From positions 64,862,688-64,926,687 of the forward strand of contig CM018031.1 of assembly GCA_008638375.1 (NCBI GenBank): a stretch of 64,000 bases of DNA, read 5' to 3'. The translations under genes were made by a program, and so were the position numbers. Position 1 is the stretch's first letter. Each line of letters begins with the position of its first letter. The stretch comes from Nyssa sinensis (Eukaryota; Streptophyta; Magnoliopsida; Cornales; Nyssaceae). The notes beneath the pieces are model-generated. The model saw only the letters and a program-made list of their open reading frames with translations, did not search any database and was not told where the DNA came from. Below are positions 34,568 through 46,420 of this stretch, piece after piece.

Positions 34568-34735
34568 TGTCATGTCCCTTCACGGATCGCTCCCGTTGGT
34601 TAGGGTACCAAATGCAATATCGTGTCCCTTCGCGGATCGCTCCCGCTGGTTAGGGTACCAAATGCAATATCATGACCCTTCGCGGATCGCTCCCGCTGGT
34701 TAGGGTACCAAATGCAATATCATGTCATGTCCAAG
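34568..34735 (-). repeat. About 50-bp tandem repeat in S1
   Basis: Three units containing CGCGGATCGCTCCCGCTGG and GGTACCAAATGCAATATC. Inverse-complement units occur in S3 at 48653-48855. Confidence 0.88.
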
Positions 34736-37098
34736 GAATCATTCTATGCCAACATGCTTTGATTTCATCATATCATAATGTAATCTCAATAATGCATCTC
34801 ATTCACACATAAAGCATGCTTTCAAATGCACATTTCATAATGTCAACAGTTCTCAAAGCATATAATTCACACATTACTCTAACACATGCGATATACACAT
34901 AATCATGATCCACCTCATCACCCAACTTTAGCAAGATAGCATGAAGCACATAAGCATGTGAACAATCAGGCAAACATGTGAACAATCAAGGTAGCAGAAC
35001 AAGTATTCCTAATCTCAATTCTATTTCTTACTTAGCACAATATATCGTACCTGATAATCGACCTCAACCAGGGAAAGCGTACTCGTAGTATGGTAGGATC
35101 ACAGGGAGAATACCAAAGGTCAGATCACCTTCTCCTTGCCCTCTCGTGTCCCTAAAATCATAACAGGTAACTCAGTTCATTGTCATTTGAATTTATTCTA
35201 TTCATCAAATTTTATGTCTCTAATTCATAAGTTTCTATTTTGCTAATTTAGACTCCACTATTGAGTCCGGGACGTCGAAGAAACTAAGTTTAGGTTTTCG
35301 TAAACTCAATTCGGACACCTGGGTTCAAAAGGGCAAAACAGTCATTTTGCACTTTTCACGGTTCCTTACATTTCGTGACCTCTTTTGAAAAATTGGACTC
35401 CACGGTTGAGTCAGGAATGCTCGAGATAATAAAGTTTCACTATTTGTTTACTTAATTCGGAGTTCGTTTGACTGTACTTTAATTCAGGGGCATTTTGGAT
35501 AATTTTAAAGGTTACTACGGGTATTTTATTTTTCGGGACTCCGTCTCGTAAAATGGACCTCACCATTGGTCTCAGAATGGTCGAGATAGTCAAAATACAC
35601 TAATGACTTGTCCCATTTGGACTCCGGGATATTTTTGAATATTTAAATAATTAAATTAAATTATTAATTAATTACTTAATTAATTTAATTATTATTTTAT
35701 TAATATTTAATTTTGGTGGGTCAAAACATAATTAGTCAAAAGTTCTGTGGGTCAAAATCAGATTTCCTAAAGTTCTAGGGTCAAGTTTAATTTCCAAAAG
35801 GTTCAAGGGTCAATTTGTAATTTCCATTTCTTCCTATTCTTAATTCGTATAGCCAAACGGGGTTTAGTCCAGAACAGGGATAGGATATCCCTGTTCCTGT
35901 TTCAATTTCAATTTCAATTTCTTATCCCTGTTGCCAAACACTCCCCTTCCCTTTTTAATTTAAAACCAGTGACCGACACGTGGCAGGGGCGGTTCAGCCC
36001 CGCCCGAACCGGACCCGGATTCCGACCCAACCCGGACCCGAACAGTGCCCCCTTCGTCCCCGATCTTCCGGTAGGGTACCAGTAGGATTCCGGCGCCTTC
36101 TCCGGCGCCGGTGACTGTTTTTCGGCGATATTTTCAAGGTTCCAAAATGCAGTTTTCTTCATTTTCTCCCAAGGGTTTCATATCTAGGTTTAGTTTTTGA
36201 TTTAAACCACTAGATCTTCACGAAATAGGGCCCAAAGGTCCATGGCCGAATCTCCGGCCAACTGTAATTTTTTTTGATTTCATGCTTATTTCTCCACTGT
36301 TTTTCATCCTTTCCTTTTCATTTGGTTTTCTGCACTCTAGAGGATTGTTTCCCTATCATTTAAATGGGGTTTTACACATAAAATGACAAGGTCCAATCTC
36401 CATGATCGAGACCTGCAACTCAAGCTTTCTCCCTAGTTTCTCAACCATTTTATCTCATTCTTTTTGCATTATTTTCCTGATTTCATGCTCTACAAGATCA
36501 AGTAATTTAAAACTAATGAGCATGCTTCAAAAATCTCAAAACAGAACTATACATCACATACCTTTTCTGATTTTTTTTCCTCTCTCTTCCCTTGGTTTCT
36601 ACTTCTGTTTCTTCACTTCTAAGCCTCTGGATCTCCCTCAAAATGCTCTCAGTTTCTATCTCTCATTCTCACCTCCTCTGATTTTCTCACAAACCTAAAC
36701 CAACCGTACCTATGCATATATATTTTTATATGTGAAAACCACCTATACAGCCCATGGTTTCCCTCTCTCTTCCTACCCTATCCTGACCTCCCCTCTGTTT
36801 TTCCTGACTTCTCTTCCCTCCTTTTTCACTTTGCATTTATTGCTTTGCTTGTGTTTGTGTATCATGTATATGTATATGTATATTACACTCACACACACAC
36901 ACTAGACACACACTAGACACACACACACAGCCGACACCTCACCCACCCACTTGCACAACTTGATTCATATATATATGTATACGTACATACATATAATCAT
37001 ACACACACACATGTATCACACACATGTTTAATACACACATACCTTACACATATATACATATACACATAATCTTATACACATTACATTTACACCATATC

Positions 37099-37099
<1 letters not shown>

Positions 37100-37142
<43 letters not shown>
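37100..37142. repeat. (TAA)n microsatellite in S1
   Basis: About fourteen TAA units near the LTR start of S1 (minus orientation). Confidence 0.95.
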
Positions 37143-37143
<1 letters not shown>

Positions 37144-38864
37144 CATAACATTAAAAAAAAATTAATTTAATAATCAAGAAAATTTTATATTTAAAAAAAA
37201 AATTTTCTGGGTTATTACAGGTGCTTTACCAATGAATGTGTTCACTATCTCGAGGGGTGGTGAAGGGACTTAGAGGCTTAAACGTAGTATGGGAGGTATG
37301 CTTTTCCTTTTTGTCTTTTGATTGACAATTTTTCCATTTGTGGACCTATTTGACCCTAACTCGATTTTTTTGTGCAGGTTTGGGCTTATGAAGTTTTAGG
37401 ATTGCTCCTATATCCTTTTGTTACACCTGAGGAAGACGTGTTTCCTCGCATGTGGTGGTGGAAGAGGGACAACAGGTAGGCCCAATGGGGTGCCAATGTG
37501 ATCCAAAAGTTCTAACTGGCCTTAGACCGGATCCAGGTTGACATGGTTAGGCTATTTTCATGACTTGTCCTTTTTTGTGTTGTTGTCCTATGACAAGGAC
37601 TTACATTGTGTGTGTTTTTTTTTACTGGTACAGTGGAACCCATCGAGTGAGGTCCTTACGTTAGTGGGAATAAGTGTGGGGATATCCCGTAAACACTTGA
37701 TTTTGGAGGGCCTTTTCGAGTGAGTTTATTATTTGGGCGGATGGGTGGCTTGCCAAGTGGACAACGTGACTAACCTTTTCCCTTCGACGGCTCCTCTAGA
37801 AAATATAAGAGAGCTTGACAGTCTTCCTGATAACGCCGATTTTTTGAAGCTTTTAGAGGCTATACCGAGGGGGCAGTTTTTCAATCGCTTTAGAGTATTT
37901 GGGGCTTATTTGGGGGGACTCGCACCTTTCTTGATTGGAAGGACCCCCTTCTCTCACGAGGGCTGGTCAACCTAGTGCTAGTGATCGGTCTTCTTAGGAG
38001 GCTAAGACCACAACCGCCAAGATGGTCATTCTCGTGTCCTTTTCTACGTTCAATGTGCCAGTAATGATTGAGGATAACACACTTCGCCTTAAGGAGCTCA
38101 CTAGGCATATGGGTGTTATTGAGGGACTTCCTCTACCCGACCATTTAACTGGGGTAAATTCTAACCGTTTGACACTCTAGATTTTCTGCTAAAAGTTTTT
38201 CTAACCCTTGTGGTGGCTTTTTAGGTATCTCGACTGATTTATCAAGAGGCATGTGTCCACATCACGACCTTGAAACACAAGGTGATGCAAGTTATGGTCG
38301 AGTTCTGGCGGAGGGTTACTTGCTGGATTGATGCAGATATTGTAAGGTGTTTACCTTTGATGATTGTGCCTTGTCTATACTGCTTCCTAACTTGTATTTT
38401 GGTACCCTTTTAGGTGAGCAGGGTGTCCTAGCTTGAGCAAATGGCTCAGCCTCTGGTTAGGCCCGGTGGCGAGATCCCGAAAATGCTTGAGGAGGAAGAG
38501 AGGCACTGACTAACCTAGGAGCTCTCAGACTCCAGCCCATAGGCCCAAGAGGAGCTCCAGACCTATTGTTGATGATGAGGATACAGAGGAAGAAGTGGTG
38601 CCTCTGAGACAATCAAGGTAACAAGAGGGTACATGGCACGAGCATCGTTAGATTTGTGCAACTTTTTGAACTTCATAAATAATATTTGTTTTTCTTTTCT
38701 ATTTTTGTACCAATATTTTGGAACACATATGTAATCTTTCCCTAATGAAAACATCTAGCTTTTGATCGAAGATGAGTGATTTTGACACTTGATGCGCTCG
38801 AAAAACCACAAAAATGCAGAACATGGCAAAATTAGGCAAAATGGCTGAGGAACCCTTTGTGTAC

Positions 38865-38936
38865 CGATTGGCACACTAAGAGGGGTATTTCCTAAGCCTC
38901 AGTGCTAATCGACACTCAGAGTGTGCCGATTAGTTC
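38865..38936. repeat. Palindrome block A2 between the two antisense genes of element A
   Basis: TGTGTACCGATTGGCACACTA (one mismatch pair from the A1 palindrome) lies at about 38868-38888, a second partial copy (GTGCTAATCGACAC) at about 38902-38915, and GTGTGCCGATTAG at 38919-38931. It sits about 245 bases after the PMD stop and about 180 bases before the ATG of the second gene, so each antisense gene has one block upstream. Confidence 0.75.
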
Positions 38937-39649
38937 CATCTGCAGATTTTGTCCAGTTTTGGTAAGAGTCATATTTTTTTTCCAAAATTTGACTTCCTAA
39001 CCCAACATAAAGATGGAATTACGGGTTTTTGTGATTATAGAAAGAGCCTTAGACCTCATCATGTATCTTTCTCACTTTTCTTTGATCTTCACAGCCCCTT
39101 AAAGCATTGTCTTCTTCATGGCCGACACAACTACTAGTCGGATGCTTTTAATAGCGAGCTTCACTCATAGATGGTCTCTATTATGCCATAGGAGAGGATC
39201 AATTTAGGATCATTCAAGCTGAAATCTCTCATTTTTATGACTAATATTGTGGTGGAGCAAAGATTTTTGAAAGCTTGTGTGAGATTTTGAGACCCCGTGG
39301 ATCATGTATTCCACTTCAACATGGAGGAGCATTGCCCAACCTTTAAGAAATTCTGTGCTATCTTCGATGTGACTGTCCAAGGAAAAAATGATCTTCCCCA
39401 AGGTTCAAAGAGGTTATTCTGCCCTTTTATCTGATTTTCTGTAATACCCCGACCCGAGAATGCCGGGTAATGAGGCACGTTTTACGAGGTTATGAAAAAT
39501 GAGTGAAAATATTATGTCATAAGAATATAATAAATTAATTTAACGTAATTAATTTATTAACATGAGATATTAAGTATTAGATAACATAATATAAAATATG
39601 ATGATTGAATAATTAATTTATAAATTAATTAAACCTAAGAAATTAATTA

Positions 39650-39715
39650 AATATATATATATATATATATATAAGTGTGTGAGTGTGTGATATATATTAT
39701 ATATATATATATGTA
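39650..39715. repeat. (AT)n microsatellite in S2
   Basis: Two AT runs (about 39651-39672 and 39697-39711) separated by GTGTGTGAG-type words. Confidence 0.9.
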
Positions 39716-42374
39716 ATAGGGGAGACATTGAATTAAGGTGAAGTATGGGGATGATGTACCATATATGTATATTATATATGCAAGTAGGAGTAGAGGAATG
39801 GGAGAAGGTATGGCCCAAAATCAGAAAAGTAAGGGAGGCATGGCTATTGATTGTGATGGGGTATAGGAGTGAGAGAAATATACATATACACATCCATGGA
39901 AATAATTGTGAAGGAAAGAGAGAAAGATAAGAGAGAGAATTCTGAAAGAAGAAGAAGAAAGCTGAAGCAAGGAGAGGAAGTTGGAAACCGAAGAGAGGGA
40001 GAGGAATCACTGTAAACAGGTAAAATCCTAAATTTTCATATTTTTCTCTCTCTAGAAATCAAGCATTGAAGTAGGTTATTTTTGGTTGTTTATGTATATA
40101 TGATGTTTTAAAACTTATTTAGGTATGATCAAACATGAAATTAGATTGTAAAAAAACACCTAAAACTACGTGACCCAACAGTGATCCGCCATTGAAGACC
40201 ATGCTATAGTAGGTCTGAAACAATGGAAGCCAAGCTCTTTTTGGTGCATAGGGACTTCAAGAAGAAGTCATGAGGGTCATGAAAACATAAATCCGCGATC
40301 AAAACTCAAAAGAATCGACCCTCAAATGTCAAGTTGCAGGTTACGGGTTTACACCCCAAACCTTTAAACTCATGATTTAATCCATATTTCTAAATGAAAA
40401 CTGAATCCCCATGAATAGGGGATCAAAACAAACTAAACCCCATGAAAAACCATCAAGAAATAAGCATGAACCATGGGGTTACAGGTCTGGTTATCATGGC
40501 TTAAACCGAGCCTCTAAGTTATATTCGAAGCTCTAAATCAATGTAAGAATGTGCCTTAAGTCCATAGGAGATGTTTGGAAAAGAAAACAGAGAAAATAGG
40601 TTCTCAAAATGCCACGAAATCAAACTGTAAAAATTAGGGTTTCGAGAGGAACAATATTGATCTCGTGGGGAAGATGACACTGTTCGGGTCGGACCCTAGG
40701 TCGGTTACGGGTCTGGGTCAAATTCGGATCCAACGGGTTATTGGGTTATTTAAACGGTGACGTTTGGAGGTTTGAATATTTTAATTTTTAAAACATTTAG
40801 GGCTGACATCATCATGACGTCAGCATTATGTCAAAAACCGACCAGACCGGTTGGTTTACAAACAGACCGGACCGGTTCACTTAACCCTTAACCGAACCCA
40901 TTGGTTTTCTGTTTTAAATTAAATCTAATGAACCAGAACTTTCCTATTTACGGATTGACCCCAAAACTATGAGAAATCCCACTGTGGCCCATCTGATGAA
41001 AATTTTATACAAATATGCCCCTGGAAAATTAATTAAATAATTAATTTAATTATTTAATAAATAAAGTAAAATGACTATTATGCCCCTAATTCAAATGTTA
41101 AGCAAATAAAGTCCAAATCAGACATATGAATAGTGAATTCTTACTATTTTGGGCATTCTGAAGCTAATGGAGAGGTCCATTTTACGAGATGAGATCCCAA
41201 AAAATAAAGACACGTAAAGGGGTAAATGACCAAAATATCTCTTGTTCAAAATTAACAAGTTATTAATGTATTCTTACTATCTCGAACCTTCTGAGTCCAA
41301 TGGTGAGGTCCACGACATGAGATGAGGTCCCGAAAAATTGGAGACCCGTAAAAATGCTAAAATGACCAAATTACCCCTAGTACCCCTAAAGCCAAAATGA
41401 AACCAGAGAAAGTCTAAATTGACTTTCTTCGACCTTCCGGACTCAATAATGGAGTCCAAATTACAAAACGAAGTATGGAAATATGTGACACGTAAAACAA
41501 AAAATTGACCATTTTGCCCTTTTCATATGAAAGTCTGAATTAAATTCTTGGAAAGCCTAAACCGACTTTCTTCGACGCTCTGGACTCAATAGTAGAGTCT
41601 ATTTGACCAAAAAGAAAAGTCTAAATAAAAAGACATAAAATTTGATGAATAGCATCTGTTAGATGACTATGAACTGAAATATTGTCAAAGTACTAAACTA
41701 AGGCAATGAAATACGAAAACACACGACACGTAAATATGTGAAGTAAATAACTTTAAGTTAAAGTTAATGGAACTACCAGAAGAGTATAAAATAAAATAAA
41801 GTTAATTCCTAATACATTAAGTTGTGTCATAGGTTAAGAATGCGAGTTAAATTAAGTACGTAAGAAATTTATGAAATCATGTTAGGATCTAATACGATCT
41901 AAGCATAAGCTAAGAAGCATTAGTAGGAGATGTTTGAAGTGAATGTGAAGTTAATGAGGTTATTTATGAATTGTTCTTAGGAACTACAAAGGAAGTGGGA
42001 AAGCGCATTATTAGCACTAACCCTAAAGGACCAAGGTGAGTAATCTTGCATTTGAAGTGGAGGCTTTAACTCCACGGATTTCAACTGATATTTTAAGTTC
42101 AAGATATTTACGGCATTGATATATCAAACTCAGTATTCATGATTTCTGTTTTCCTAAATATTCTGCTTTGACATGCTCCACGATTATTTCCATATTATAC
42201 CCGTAAATGTTTCCTTTTGAAAATAGTTAGCATGTCTGATTTCCTTAAATACTCTAAATTTGATTATTCCAAGTATTGAAGCATCATTGCAAAAGTTATA
42301 TGTCACATGTTTTAAATACTCATGAGAGACTTTTATATAAAAGTCATATGACAAATGTTTTGCCAGATAATAAT

Positions 42375-42540
42375 AAGCACAGAGGTAGAGTTGTGAGTTC
42401 TACGGAACTCAACGGACCTATCATGTGCATCAGCATAGAGGTAGAGTTGTGAGTTCTACGGAACTCAACGGACCTATCATGTGCATCAGCACAGAGGTAG
42501 AGTTGTGGGTTCTACGGAACACTTCGGACCTATCATGTGC
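42375..42540 (+). repeat. 54-bp tandem repeat in S2
   Basis: Three units containing AGAGGTAGAGTTGTG and CGGACCTATCATGTGCAT. Confidence 0.88.
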
Positions 42541-44814
42541 ACATGCCTGGTAGTAGGATCTAATCCCATAGGCAATGAGATATCTCCATGTATATGTAAA
42601 ACGGGAGTCTGGTTCGAAACAGATTCCACCTAATTAGAGAGAAAATTAGACAAACGATTTTGGAAATGGAAGCAAGGTTTTACCCCCATTTTCACTATGC
42701 ATGTTTACATGATTTTAAGTTACATGTTCTGAAATACATATGCTCTTTTATGGAAATATATGTTCTAGCTTGAATACCTTGAATGTTTCAAAGCTATATA
42801 TTTTAAGAATGCATGTTCTCTATGTTCAAGTATACGACCAATTGGTAGTTGAGTATTTTATGAACTCTCATGTACGAAACCTCTACCAATTGAAAACCCA
42901 TGACAGATGTAGGAATTACTCATTGGGCTTTTCGAAGCTCACCCCATTCCCCAACATTTTTCAAGTGATGATGGTTGGACACTAGCTCAATTTGGGGAGT
43001 AATGATTGGCAGCTCCAGTAGGATCTGGAGATATTTTGGAAGTATTAGGACCCATCATTGGTCAAACTTTTATAGTTGAACTTTTTGGACAATTATGTAC
43101 TTAAGCTCGAGGGGCACTTGGATATGTACTATGTAAAAATCTTTAGTTAATATCATTATGCTCTGATTATTATATTTATGTGTACTGTTATGAAGAGCGG
43201 CAGTATCAGGCGGATATGCGACAGATGTTTTTTTTTAAAAAGAAAAGAAAAAAGTTTTTTCACGCTTCCGCAACCACCAGTCGCATCACTGTCTGATATT
43301 GTTGCTTATGTACGAGCCTTGCCCCAAGGCCTCCGGGCCGAAGGGTGGCGGTCGCGATCCGGTAATCCGCATAGGGTAGGTTTCGGATCGTGACATTTTT
43401 TGTCACTGAATGTCGTGGAGGTGAGGTTGTTGGTGTAAGGTGAAATATTTTCTCTTTCACCTATCATGGACCACTTTAAGAACTAAGAACCAAGTCGCGC
43501 TGGCTACTTGCCTTAGCTTTATGCATGATTTATCGCTCCTTACTCTTGACTGATCCAACTGCGATTGATGCTAGCTTGATTGGAGCTGTTGTTGACCTTG
43601 GCAAATAATAGAACATTATGGGTCTTATCTTAGTTGAGACTTCGAATAACTTTGACATGGTGTATAATGGCTTGAGTTATGAATCTAGCGGTAGCCCCTT
43701 CTTGTTATTAATGTGGCTTAAAGACAAGTTGGGACGTTTGGAGAGTTTGAGGTCTTGCCCATATTGACCAAAACACTATCTTTCGCAGAAGCTTTTGGTG
43801 ACTCAAATTGATGAGAATGCATGGTGTGGCTTCTTGGTAACCTTAAGTGCTAGTGATTTTGATTAGACTATGTTGCATTGGCATTGCAGAGCCCCTATTC
43901 TGTGTTTGGCAGATTACTCATGTGTATACATAGCCGGCCTTAAAGTAACATCCTTTTATTACCCCATTCACTTTCTTTGTCAATTTGGACTTGAGCAAAT
44001 TAGGTCACAAACTTGGGGCCCATATTATCCCCTTCAATTGTAAGCAGGTTGACTAACCTTTAGAAGGGGGTTCATCTTTTCGAGTTCAGTGATATAGATT
44101 TTTGGGGGAAGACACACATGATTAAAGATCATTTGAGGTGACTTTACAAGGTAGTAGGTGATCGGGAAAACCTCCGAGTGAGTGTCCTTCACAGAGAGGT
44201 GGGGCTTGCTATGGCGCTAGACCTAAGTGTGAAGTTTGAGGAAATTGCCATTTCTACAAAGAATTATGACGAGGATTTGAGAGAGTTTGAATTTGAGGAA
44301 GGAGATACTCGAGAAGTTTGACACTCGAAGTGGAAGATGGAGGCCCCTGAGGGTTCCTCGAGAGATGTTGTGTCAGAAAAGAAAGTTGAACTTTGGGCGA
44401 TTTGACTTGCAAGTTGATGATAAGAAAGAACTTTTGTACTTTGTGGAGAAAAGAACTGGCAAGGAGTTTGAGTTCGAAGGGAAGTTGGTGGAGAGGAAGC
44501 AATGATCCCTTTATGATAACAAGAGTGATCCCTTGATTGATGATAATCTCTCTTGTTTTTAGTAGTTAGTTTTGTTTTGACATTTTATCAGCAAATAGGA
44601 TCGGGTTTTAACCAATTATGAAATACAATATTGAACATCTACTTTGGTTTAAAAGAATAAAACTTTATTACTACTTTTGATACCGCACTCACAGTGACTT
44701 CGTGAGTTACCTATGTACCCCCATGTTGTTTCTAACATTGTTTGATGGGGGGTTAGGTCGTTGTAGTTCAATTACAGTTAGTCTAGCCCCTAAACATAGT
44801 ATACTTTCAATTGG

Positions 44815-45848
44815 TCTAGATTAGTGGGTGAGAAGAACTCATTTCCATCCATGTCTGTGAGCCAAGTTGTGCCTCCAAAGGCTATGGACTTGATGAACGG
44901 GCCACTCTAGTTGGGCCGAAACTTTCCCTCGTAGGTCGAGTATTGGGTCTCTAATATTTTTTTGCACTAGATCTCTTACTTTCAGTCCTTTTTTCCTTAC
45001 TTTCTTATTGAAAGCTCGGGCTACCTGACGGTGATAACCTTGTGTTTGGTAAAAGGCTTTAGGTTTCCTTTCGTTCGACAATGCCTACTTGTCATAGCAA
45101 TTTTGTAGCCAATCCATCTCGGCTACTTGAATTTTGAGAAGTACCCTGAGTGAGGGCACTTCTACTTCGATGAGTAAGACTATCCCCATCCCACATGTAA
45201 GGGTGTAAAGGGGCCAGGAGGTGTCTTAATAGAGGTCTAGTATCCCTATAAAGCAAAGGGCAACTTGTTATGCCAATTTTTGCTGACGTGTGTCACCTTT
45301 TCTCATGATATTCTTTAAAGTCTTGTTGGTTGCTTCAACTGCCCCATTTGTTTGTGTTCTGTAAGGTGAGGACTTATGTCGGGTGATTCTGAATTCTTCC
45401 ATCACTTCCATAACCTCTCCCTTAAAGTGTAGGCCATTGTCGGAGGTCAACTTGTGAGGTGCCCCAGATCGACAAATGATGTAAGTCTAAATGAATTGGG
45501 CCACCTGTTTGCATTAAGGATGGCATATAAAGATGCCTCCACCCATTTGGTAAAGTAGTTGATAGCTACCAAGATGTATTCGTGGCCATTTGTAGCTTTT
45601 GGCATGATCTTGCCAATAATGTCAATTCCTCACGTGGTGAATGGTCATGGAGATGTAAGTTGTACAGCTTCTTAGGAAGGCGGTGTTGTAGGTTATCATG
45701 TATTTGGCACGTGGCATTTTTTCACAAAAGTGGTACAGTCCTCATCCATGGTGTTCCAGTAATACCCTAGATGGATCACTTTCTTGACCAACATGTGTCC
45801 ATTTAGTATATCTAGGTCAACACCCTAGTGTTTTTCAAAATAGTCCTC
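44815..45848 (-). pseudogene. Integrase of gypsy element A, broken
   Basis: Minus-strand reading: DILNGHMLVKKVIHLGYYW (H2C2 region, about 45760-45815), then PKATNGHEYILVAINYFTKW (45550-45610), TSDNGLHFKG (45420-45447), PYRTQTNGAVEATNK (45322-45365), and a C-terminal GYHRQVARAFNKKVRKKGLKVRDLV near 44965-45040. The first catalytic Asp of the usual VAIDYFTKW is changed to Asn (codon at 45560-45558). The second Asp and the Glu remain. It is sense for element A and lies immediately before the antisense genes of A. RT and the rest of pol are absent, cut off at the joint with element B near 45850. Confidence 0.82.
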
Positions 45849-46025
45849 GGATCAACTTGCATACATCGAAATTGGCGCAGTATCCGGATGGGATAATAAA
45901 ATGATGTTTCTCTTAAGCCTACTAAGATGATACAAGAATAACCAGGAGAGCTGTAAAGATCCAAAATTTTGGAATAAAATTATTTTTTTAAAAGAAGTGT
46001 GCGAACATAAAATGTGTATTATATA

Positions 46026-46420
46026 CGAGTAGATGTATATATATATATATGCGATACAATGTATAAGATACATGCATGCAAGCATTCAAGTATGATGATG
46101 TGTGCGAGTGATGTATTGTGGTTATGTGTGTATATATATATATGTGTGAGTACATGTATAATGTGTGTATCATGAATGTATATGTAAATAATATAAAGTA
46201 TGGTGTATAGGTGTGTGGGGTGAATTGTATATAGATATCCATATACATACATGTATATATGCAAAAAGAAAGGAAGTGGGAGGCAGCAGTGAGTTGTGTG
46301 TGTACAGTGTGTGTCAGCTTGTGTGCAAGTGGGTCTGTGCGTGCAGGTGGCTGTGTGTGTGTGTGAAGACTAACCGTGTGTGTGTAGTGTGTATAATATA
46401 ATATATATATATATATATTA
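46026..46420. repeat. TG/TA-rich simple repeat region in S3
   Basis: Alternating TATA, TGTG and TGTA runs (for example 46133-46148, 46353-46364 and 46400-46418). Long open frames here are low-complexity only. Confidence 0.85.

Larger units (their letters stand above)
34014..37219 (-). mobile_element. Solo LTR-like element S1
   Basis: Ends are TGTCACGCCCCGAATTCC and GGGTTATTACA. The pentamer GGTGC flanks both sides (34009-34013 and 37220-37224). Orientation is minus, judged from module order. It contains about 50-bp tandem units (34568-34730), diverged modules of the GACTCCACTATTGAGTC type (about 35236, 35396, 35550) and a TAA repeat near the start. No gag or pol is present. The 5-bp duplication with TG...CA ends fits a solo LTR of a large-LTR gypsy element (Tekay/Del-like, from memory). 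It splits the PMD gene of element A. Confidence 0.82.
33012..38621 (+). pseudogene. Plant mobile domain (PMD) gene of element A, antisense to the element
   Basis: Starts at ATG 33012 (MASESFDESDAIFDLDQDF), with a later exon after acceptor TTTGTAG at 33459. The PMD core is recognisable: NTFHLRFGEVTLTPLDFSMIIGDRG near 33648-33720, VWAYEVLGLLLYP near 37378-37420, then a C-terminal region with FNVPVMIEDNTLR near 38050-38090 and DEDTEEEVVPLRQSR before TAA 38619-38621. PMD (aminotransferase-like) proteins occur as host genes such as MAIL1/MAIN and inside transposons; their transposon role is unknown. A 3206-bp solo LTR splits the gene at 34014, and there are several stops and frame shifts. The copy in element B is homologous, intron included. 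Confidence 0.72.
39440..43395 (+). mobile_element. Solo LTR-like element S2
   Basis: Starts TGTAATACCCCGACCCG and ends CGGATCGTGACA. Flanking pentamers TTTTC (39435-39439) and TTTTT (43396-43400) match at 4 of 5. Inside are an (AT)n tract near 39652, a purine-rich leader-like stretch (39910-40010), and four diverged GACTCAATxGTGGAGTCC-type modules at about 140-bp spacing (41160-41610). Next come a three-unit 54-bp repeat (42375-42540) and the module CATTGGGCTTTTCGAAGCTC (42922-42941). It sits inside the DUF7745-like gene of element A. Longest of the five at 3956 bp. Confidence 0.8.
39118..44505 (+). pseudogene. DUF7745-like gene of element A, antisense to the element
   Basis: Starts at ATG 39118 (MADTTTSRMLL). 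The block DPVDHVFHFNMEEHCPTFKK (39291 on) is followed by KVQRGYSALLSDFL up to the solo LTR at 39440. After it, from 43396, come ILVETSNNFDMVYNG, SGSPFLLLMWLKDKL, ENAWCGFLVTLSASDFD and VTSFYYPIHFL, then a charged tail ending at the stop 44503-44505. Order and motifs (W/F-DP...F.F...CPT..EF, and L.LWL) fit, from memory, the DUF7745 domain common in plant retrotransposon open frames. Function unknown. Frame breaks and the nested LTR inactivate it. The matching gene of element B is at 45850-54320. Confidence 0.62.

Noticed and set aside
44254..44502. Minus-strand open frame over the end of the DUF7745-like gene of element A
   Set aside because: Shadow of the plus-strand reading, which aligns to the gene family and has the charged tail.
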